Source: Turritopsis dohrnii (Eukaryota > Cnidaria > Hydrozoa > Anthoathecata > Oceaniidae). Taken from it: DNA of 64,000 nucleotides. The position numbers and the translations under genes were made by a program. This document shows, piece by piece, positions 58,051-64,000 of this stretch; positions within the stretch are counted from its first letter, which is position 1, and every line of letters begins with the position of its first letter. The notes beneath the pieces were generated by a model. That model saw only the letters and a program-made list of their open reading frames with translations. It did no database searches and had not been told where the DNA came from. Where the stretch lies: NCBI GenBank assembly GCA_027922465.2, contig BQMF02000003.1, forward strand, positions 1,302,001 through 1,366,000, in the 5' to 3' direction.

Positions 58051-58316
58051 GTTTTTGACATATATATCCACCTCACTATAAACGCACTCAAAGATTTATC
58101 ATTCCGTCAGAAGTGTTACGATAAAGTTTAGGTAAAGTAAAGGCATTCAAAACGATGTTAGCAAACAAAAAATTTGTTTTGGCTTTCAAACGAATGGGTG
58201 ATTCTTTTGTCTTCCAGTCGAAAGATTTCAGTGGAACATAACTGTGAAGATAAGTCAGTAAAAGAGTATTAAGTCAGTAAAAGAGTAAAAGTAAAAGTAA
58301 AAGAAAAAATATACAA
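58051..58316. other. LINE 5' region
   Basis: Between the inverted XPG-family terminal repeat and LINE ORF1. AGTCAGTAAAAGAG is tandemly repeated at 58255-58285, followed by AAAAGT units. The LINE 5' end probably lies here, but I cannot fix it. Confidence 0.4.
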
Positions 58317-59381
58317 ATGAGTGTTACAGAAAGACCAAGAAGATGCAATGCAGGGTCAAAGATGACAACGAAAAATGTAGTAGAAGAAAGTAATGATAAT
58401 GATGAAGAAGCTCAAGCAGCAGAAATTGAAAATATAGATGACACAACATCTGCAATAGACGAGGAAGAAAGTACGGAGACGCTGGATGTTAATGTTAATG
58501 TATTGTATCAAGACTTTATTGATTTCAAGAAGATAATGTTCGAAAAATTATTGTTGCTGGAAACGGACAGTCATAATAAAATTGAAACAGTTGAAATGTC
58601 GTCGCTCAAACATGAGAATGAACTACTTAGAGCTGAATGTCTAGCATTAAAAAGAAAAATTGCCCAGCTTGAAAATAGTATCGATCAACCTAAGTATCCC
58701 GAAAACAACTGGAGAACGATTCCAAATAATACTGGCAGAAGTAGAACATTACATTGTAACAATTCATTTACACTTCCTCTTAACAATCGATTTTCTGGAC
58801 TTCCTGTCACACAAAACATCAATAATGAAAGCAACCAATTGGTTACCTACTCAGATACTGGCAATATAATTAGACATAATCAGTCCTATAGAAACAAACA
58901 AACTGCACCTTCGTCTAGTAGATTTTTTGAACACTCTGAAATCAATCCGTCACCAGACACAATCCCTGGCAATAGTTCTTTTTGCAGTATGTTAAAAGAT
59001 GGAAAAAAGGTCTTCATAGCTGGAGACAGTCATGTTGGCAGAATCAAAAGAAATCTGTTTAATCATGCATTAGGACACCACAATACATATTTTAAATCCT
59101 TCCGTGGAGCCAAAGCATCTGACATGGCACATTATGTAGTCCCAACGTTAGAACTAGAGAAGCCTGATGTGGTCTTATTACATGTGGGATCTAATGATGT
59201 CAATGTTCGTAAATTAGATGAGGTTAATGTTATTCAATTGGCAAACGATATTGTGGACATTGGCAGAATATGCAAAGAAAAAGGGGTTAATGATGTTATT
59301 GTTTCGTCCATATTAGCAAAACGTAATTTCAAAGCTGTCAAATTAATTCGTCAAGTAAATGATGTGGTTCGACTTATGTGA
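58317..59381 (+). pseudogene. LINE ORF1: coiled coil plus SGNH esterase, C-terminus lost
   Basis: 354 codons open from ATG 58317. Residues about 65-125 form a Glu/Lys/Leu-rich coiled coil (LKHENELLRAECLALKRKI), a likely trimerisation or RNA-binding region. Residues about 230-350 are a GDSL/SGNH hydrolase: GDSH with the nucleophile serine (59022-59033), and VGSNDV (about 59190) with the block III asparagine. The block V D-x-x-H at the C-terminus is missing because the frame shifts at TGA 59379-59381. In the next frame the protein continues as EENGFIFCSNDQ and then joins endonuclease sequence directly, so an esterase catalytic residue is lost. Confidence 0.75.
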
Positions 59382-62228
59382 AGAAAATGGTTTCATATTT
59401 TGCAGTAATGATCAAATGCTTAGTTAGTGATGACGTGGATGTTTTAGTTATCACTGAAACAAAACTGGATAATTCATTTACTAATGCCCAATTTCTTATG
59501 CCAGGTTTCTCTCGACCTTATAGGCTTGATAGAAATAAAAATGGAGGCGGAGTCATGATTTATGTGAGAGAGCATATTCCTAGTAAGGTGTTAAATGCAT
59601 CCTTACCAACAGTTATTAAAGGCATTTTTGTAGAATTAAATTTGAGAAAAGTGAAATGGTTAATTTTTGGAACATATCGACCCCCGTGCCAATCCAGTTC
59701 TTGTTACTTTGACTGTGTACGGTCACAATTGGATGTTCAAAGTAAAAGTTATGAAAAGTTTTTATTGATTGGTGATTTTAACCACACTGATACAGATCCA
59801 ATACTAGCTGATTTTCTTTATGAATATAATGCTAAAAATATTGTCAAAGAAAATACATGTTTTAAAAATATAAATAACCCCAGATGCATTGATCTTTTTA
59901 TAACTAATGTGCCCAACAGCTTTCGAAATACTGCAACAATAGATACTGGGCTCTCCGATTTTCATCGAATGATTGTCAGTGTGATGAAAATGAATTTTCA
60001 AAAAGCTAAACCAAAGGAAATCTATTACAGGAATTATAAAACATTTCATGAAGAAACTTTCAGGAATGAGCTTAATAATGCTTTGTTAACAAGTCCAGCC
60101 ACTTATGAGTCCTTTGAAAACACTTTTCTTAGTTTATAAGCATGCTCCCATTAAAAAGTAAATTATAAAAGGCACAGAGGTCCCATATATGACAAAAACA
60201 TTATAAAAAGCAATAATGAGAAGATAACAACTAAAAAGTAAATATCACAAGGATAAAAAAGATGAAAGTAAGAAAATTTATAAAAAACAAAGAAATTTTT
60301 GTAGCAAGTTGTATAAAAAGGAAAGATAAAAGTATTATGAGAACCTGGATAACAGGCTTCTCACTGACAATAGGAAATTTTGGAAGACTGTCAAACCTTT
60401 GCTATCTGAAAAAGGAAGGGTAGGGACGAAAATCTCTGTGACAGATCATGATGAAATAATATCTGCAAGCGATGATGTAGCAGAACATATGAACAATTTC
60501 TTTAGAAATGCTGTCAATTCCCTTGATATACCAAAAAACCCTTTTATACTTAATAATTGTGAAAACATTTTGGATCCTGTAGAAAAGGCTTTAGAAAAAT
60601 TTCGACACCACCCCAGCATCATTGCTATAGATCAAAATGTAGAAATACATGATAGATTTGATTTTTTTTTACAACTCCTGATCTTGTTTTCAAAGAAATA
60701 CAAAACCTGAACTCTAAAAAGGCTGGTACTTATAATAATATACCCACTAAAGTTTTAAAAAGTAATAATGACATATGTTCTATTTCTCTTTGTAATATTT
60801 GGAACTCTGAAGTTATGGACCATAAGCATTTCTCGGATAAGTTAAAGGAAGCAGATATAACACCAGTATTTAAGAAAGGAGATGCCACACAGGCTAAAAA
60901 TTATCGGCCAGTAAGTGTACTGCCTACTGTATCTAAAGTCTTTGCAAGGCTTATCCTGAGTCAGTTGCTTCCATACATTGACAGCAATCTATCTCAGTTC
61001 TTGTGTGGTTATAGGAAAGGATTTAATACACAGGTTGCATTAATGAATTTGATTGAAAAATGGAGACTCACTCTTGATCAGAAGGGTTATGTTGGAGCTA
61101 TATTGATGGATCTGTCTAAGGCCTTTGACACCATTGACCATGATCTTTTAATAGCCAAACTTTTTGCTTATGGAGTAAGCAAAGATAGTCTTAAAATTAT
61201 CCAAAGTTATCTGTTAAACCGTAAAGAAAGGACAAAAATTGAAAAGTCATATAGTTCCTGGTCAGAGCTAGTGACTGGAGTACCTCAAGGGTCTGTATTG
61301 GGTCCAATTTTATTTAATATAATATTTAAATGATATCTTTTTTATTTTGGAAAAGACAGATGTTTGTAATTTTGCTGATGACACAACAACTTATGCCTGT
61401 TCTGATAACTTGAAAGATGTGCTTGATAGACTGGAACATGATTCAATATTAGCTCTGTCACGGTTTGAAAGTAATTATATGAAACTAATACTGATAAATG
61501 TACCTTAATTGTTGGTGGGAACAAACATGAACATTCATGTGTGAAATTTGGTAATGATTTAATTTGGGAATCTCAGTTAGTTAAACTATTAGGTGTTAAT
61601 ATTGACTCTCAATTAAAATTTAATGATCATGTATATATGTTTAACGGCAGGAAGGAAACTTAGTGTTCTTAGCAGAATGGCAAAATACTTAAGCTTTGAT
61701 AAACGTAGAATTCTTTTTAAATGATTCTTTGAATCTCAATTCCGTTACTGTCCCCTTGTGTGGATGTTTCATAGTCGAAAACTAAACAATAAAATAAATC
61801 ATCTTCAGGAAAGGCCTCTAAGGTTAGTTTATGATGATAATATATCAACATTTACTGAGTTATTAGTAAAAGATGGTAGTGTCACAGTACACCATAGAAA
61901 TATTCAGCAGGTAGCTATTGCCATGTTTAAGATTAAACAAGGCCTGTTTCCTGGTAATATGAATGATTTATTTCTTCAAAAAAGCAGGTCCAATACAGAT
62001 TTTATATCCCCTACTGTTAGAACCGAGTCTTATGGGAAAAAATCAATTCGGTATTTTGGAACAAAAATTTGGAATACTCTACCATATCAATTAAAAAATA
62101 TTCAATCCTTGGTACACTTCCAAACAGTGATTAAGAGCTGGGTACCACAGAACTGTCCATGCAGTTTTCGCTTGAATTATGAGTCTCAGCTAGGGTTTAT
62201 AAACATTTTTGAGTGTAATTATATCTAG
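59378..62228 (+). pseudogene. LINE ORF2: endonuclease and reverse transcriptase, broken
   Basis: The endonuclease (59378-60139) shows VITETKLD, RNKNGGGVMIYVRE, GDFNHTDTDP and LSDFH, the APE-type active-site series; its first roughly 30 residues are missing. After several breaks, the reverse transcriptase (60815-61333) shows ITPVFKKGD, NYRPVSVLPTVSK, LMDLSKAFDTIDHDLL and GVPQGSVLGPILFN. A stop then precedes NFADDTT (61368-61388), with FADD in place of YADD. The C-terminal region (61758-62228) has HLQERPLRLVYDD and IKSWVPQNCPC, a tail conserved in cnidarian and other CR1/L2-type elements. It cannot produce an intact polyprotein. Confidence 0.8.
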
Positions 62229-62440
62229 AGATGTATATATTATATATAGTTTAAACTGAAGGCTTATACATAGTTCTAGTTTAGTTTTTGTTTATATTCG
62301 GTATTATTAGACCCAGTGTATCTTATGTATGCTGTGGCTTTTATGCTTGCACAAATATACTTGCGTTGTATTTTATTATGTTACCGAATTGAAATAAATA
62401 AAAAAAAAAAAAAATCACTAGTCAATAACCCAGATACCCC

Positions 62441-62703
62441 ATCACCTCAAAGTCATGGATGGGTTCTTGAAGACAGGAAACTTCAGATCCAGTGGATTAC
62501 CCCCGCAACTTATTGATATGATTGACTGTGGGTGCAAAAGTGGCTGTAAGAATAAGTCTTGTGTATGCAAATCACATGGACTTTCATACACTGATTTGTG
62601 CAATTGCACCAGCTGTAGCAACAATGATGATTTAGATATAAGTGGCAGTGAATCCAGTGATAACAACGAAGATGATGATTCAGATTTTTCTGAATGCGAC
62701 TAA
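62441..62703 (+). pseudogene. Cys8 C-terminal exon of an XPG/Cys8-family gene
   Basis: Upstream frame reads SHGWVLEDRKLQIQW, then a frameshift, then LIDMIDCGCKSGCKNKSC, VCKSHGLSYTDLCNC and TSC, ending in an acidic Ser/Asp/Glu tail at TAA 62701-62703. The CxC..C....C.C......C..C pattern matches the tail at 41005-41080 and is longer, with the final C-x-x-C retained. One canonical cysteine is Tyr here (SYTD for SCTD). It directly follows the LINE A-tail, so the LINE inserted just upstream. Confidence 0.6.
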
Positions 62704-63157
62704 ACGATTTTTTTTAGTAACTTACAAACCATTAGTGATTGTTAATATCAGACTCTTTTCCCATTCAGTCTGACATCATGTCTGAACGATCCTTTAGTAA
62801 AAATGTGATTCCGGCCGCGAACAACGTCTAAAATGATGATGTCATCAAGCTGAATTTATCGTTCCATAGCGACTGAAGTATTGATTTTTACATTATTAAT
62901 ATTTTGCATTATTTACTCAAAAATGAAATATCTATCGATTGTTATATATATTTGAACAACAAATTTGACGTCATAAATGTTTTGACCTATGGTGTGACGT
63001 CATCAAACCCTTAAAATATCCCGACACAGCCCCTTAAATAATTTTTCAAAAATCGGGATCCTGATTTTTCATCCTTTAGGTCTATTTGATGATTTGAACG
63101 TGATTTGGTTTTGTCCCCAAGTTGTCCATTTTTGTTTTGTCGTCAGCTACTGGTCTA
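62704..63157. other. No gene recognised
   Basis: Non-coding, with TGACGTCA-type motifs near 62970-63005 like those in the XPG-element terminal repeats. It may be a remnant of the same family's 3' region. Confidence 0.4.
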
Positions 63158-63868
63158 TAAGGGAAGAAATTGTTTGCGGAAGAAATTTTTGCCGAACAAT
63201 ATTTTTGCCAATAAATGACCCAAAAATGCCATATTTTGCGGAAGAAATTTTTGCGGATGACGACTTCAAAAGGGATTTTTCGGAATTAATTTTTGCGGAT
63301 GCAAGAAATTTAATAAAATCGAAAGTAGGGAAACACCTAATTCAGCGCCTGGGTGTATATACAAACTTTAGTTGGAATGGAAAGAGCAGATTTATGAAAT
63401 AACAAACTGTAACAAACAGATAATGTGGCTGGGACTTATTTTTGTTCAGGGGAGGTTAATGTGAAGGTCTACTTTCCATAAAGTAAAAGTGGAAATAACA
63501 ATAAAAACTGTGGTACTTCATAAGATCGTTTCTCAAAGTAACTGTACGAAGTGCAGATACTGCTTGTATTGCTATTGACGAATAGTAATAAATAAGTCCT
63601 TAGATGTTCAGTAACCTCGACTCCTTTGCTTTATCATGTGAGACTTTCAGTTATATACAAAGCAAAGTGAAAAATAAATTCTTTACGGGTAAAAAATTTC
63701 GAAAATTTTGCGGAGTAAAGTTTTGCAGATGAAAAATTTTCAAAATTTTGCAGAATTTATTTTTGCGGATGACCATTATTTATTCATTTCATTTCGATCT
63801 AATCCGCAAAATTAATTCCGCAAAAAATAGTTCCGTACAAATTTCTTCCGCAAACAATTCTTCCCTTA
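63158..63868. mobile_element. MITE with TTTGCGGA repeats
   Basis: The ends are inverted copies of TAAGGGAAGAA followed by TTGTTTGCGGAAGAAATTT. TTTTTGCGGA or TTTTGC motifs repeat many times inside on both halves in opposite orientation. The style resembles the CCTTAAGGGG..TTTTTGCGTGGA element at 31777. A target duplication is unclear and there is no gene. Confidence 0.7.
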
Positions 63869-64000
63869 GGGTACTGTGTGTTTTTTCAGTTTTTTATCCT
63901 TTATTTCATACTTGAGATAAATAGAGGAGAACGAACTCTTCACTGTTTCATAATCTATGTAATTTATCGCTTAGATTGTAACATTGCAAGATATTACTAA
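63869..64000. other. No gene recognised
   Basis: AT-rich DNA to the window end. Confidence 0.5.

Larger units (their letters stand above)
58317..62414 (+). mobile_element. CR1/L2-like LINE retrotransposon, damaged
   Basis: ORF1 with coiled coil and SGNH esterase domain, then APE-type endonuclease and reverse transcriptase, then a conserved C-terminal region, and a short A-rich 3' end (62395-62414, after AATAAATAAA). TCACTA occurs right after the A-run (62415) and also at 58073 upstream, a possible but weak target duplication. An ORF1 esterase domain is typical of CR1/L2-type LINEs. The two ORFs are fused by an internal deletion near 59400-59425, and ORF2 has several frame breaks. Confidence 0.8.

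Noticed and set aside
1..64000. tRNA, rRNA, CRISPR or operon-type features
   Set aside because: None recognised by eye; the spliced, transposon-rich AT-rich sequence is animal nuclear DNA, so bacterial features are not expected.

Overview
This is an AT-rich, intron-bearing animal genome segment, and a cnidarian (probably anthozoan) source fits best. The reasons are a fibulin-type gene with phase-1 EGF exons, a single-exon divergent GPCR, an HDAC11-like gene, and a dense layer of DNA transposons and a CR1/L2-like LINE of kinds I associate with coral, anemone and Hydra genomes. The organism is an inference; no database was consulted.

Layout. 1-14.8 kb: no recognisable gene, only non-coding DNA with scattered miniature inverted-repeat elements, a telomere-like repeat and palindromes. 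14.86-15.4 kb: 3' exon(s) of a small secreted cysteine-rich protein. 16.9-18.55 kb: an internally deleted hAT transposon ending 17 bp past the stop codon of the next gene. 18.57-25.81 kb (minus): a complete 12-exon fibulin-like gene encoding about 578 residues (signal peptide, anaphylatoxin-like region, seven EGF modules, fibulin C-terminal module), every splice junction checked for phase. 26.9-27.9 kb (minus): an intronless seven-helix receptor. 28-31 kb: non-coding DNA with a palindromic element and two decayed transposons.

31.3-43.8 kb: a tandem duplication (units about 31.67-37.33 and 37.33-42.87 kb). Unit A holds a MITE split by a 3.9-kb hAT element. Unit B holds a different MITE and a 3-kb transposon with about 285-bp terminal repeats that encodes an XPG/FEN1-like nuclease and a Cys8 tail. 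An inverted repeat of about 150-175 bp flanks the whole block. 44.6-48.1 kb: a second decayed element of apparently the same coding family with different ends. 49.2-51.9 kb: a complete Tigger/pogo element, with a disabled transposase and a divergent HIRAN-like second ORF. 52.2-53.1 kb: a non-autonomous hAT-like element. 54.18-54.80 kb (plus): two exons of an HDAC11-like gene whose remaining exons are not in the window. 55.6-62.7 kb: a nest of transposon pieces (XPG/Cys8 family on both strands plus a LINE) probably inside the next HDAC11 intron. 63.16-63.87 kb: a last MITE.

How the parts relate. Likely host genes are few: fibulin-like (extracellular matrix), the GPCR, HDAC11-like, and possibly the cysteine-rich peptide. 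Most remaining recognisable coding sequence is broken transposase or LINE ORF. The most unusual content is the recurring XPG-nuclease/Cys8 transposon family, the two-gene Tigger element, the short palindromic elements with 9-10 bp target duplications, and the duplicated block whose two copies serve as partial empty sites for each other's insertions.
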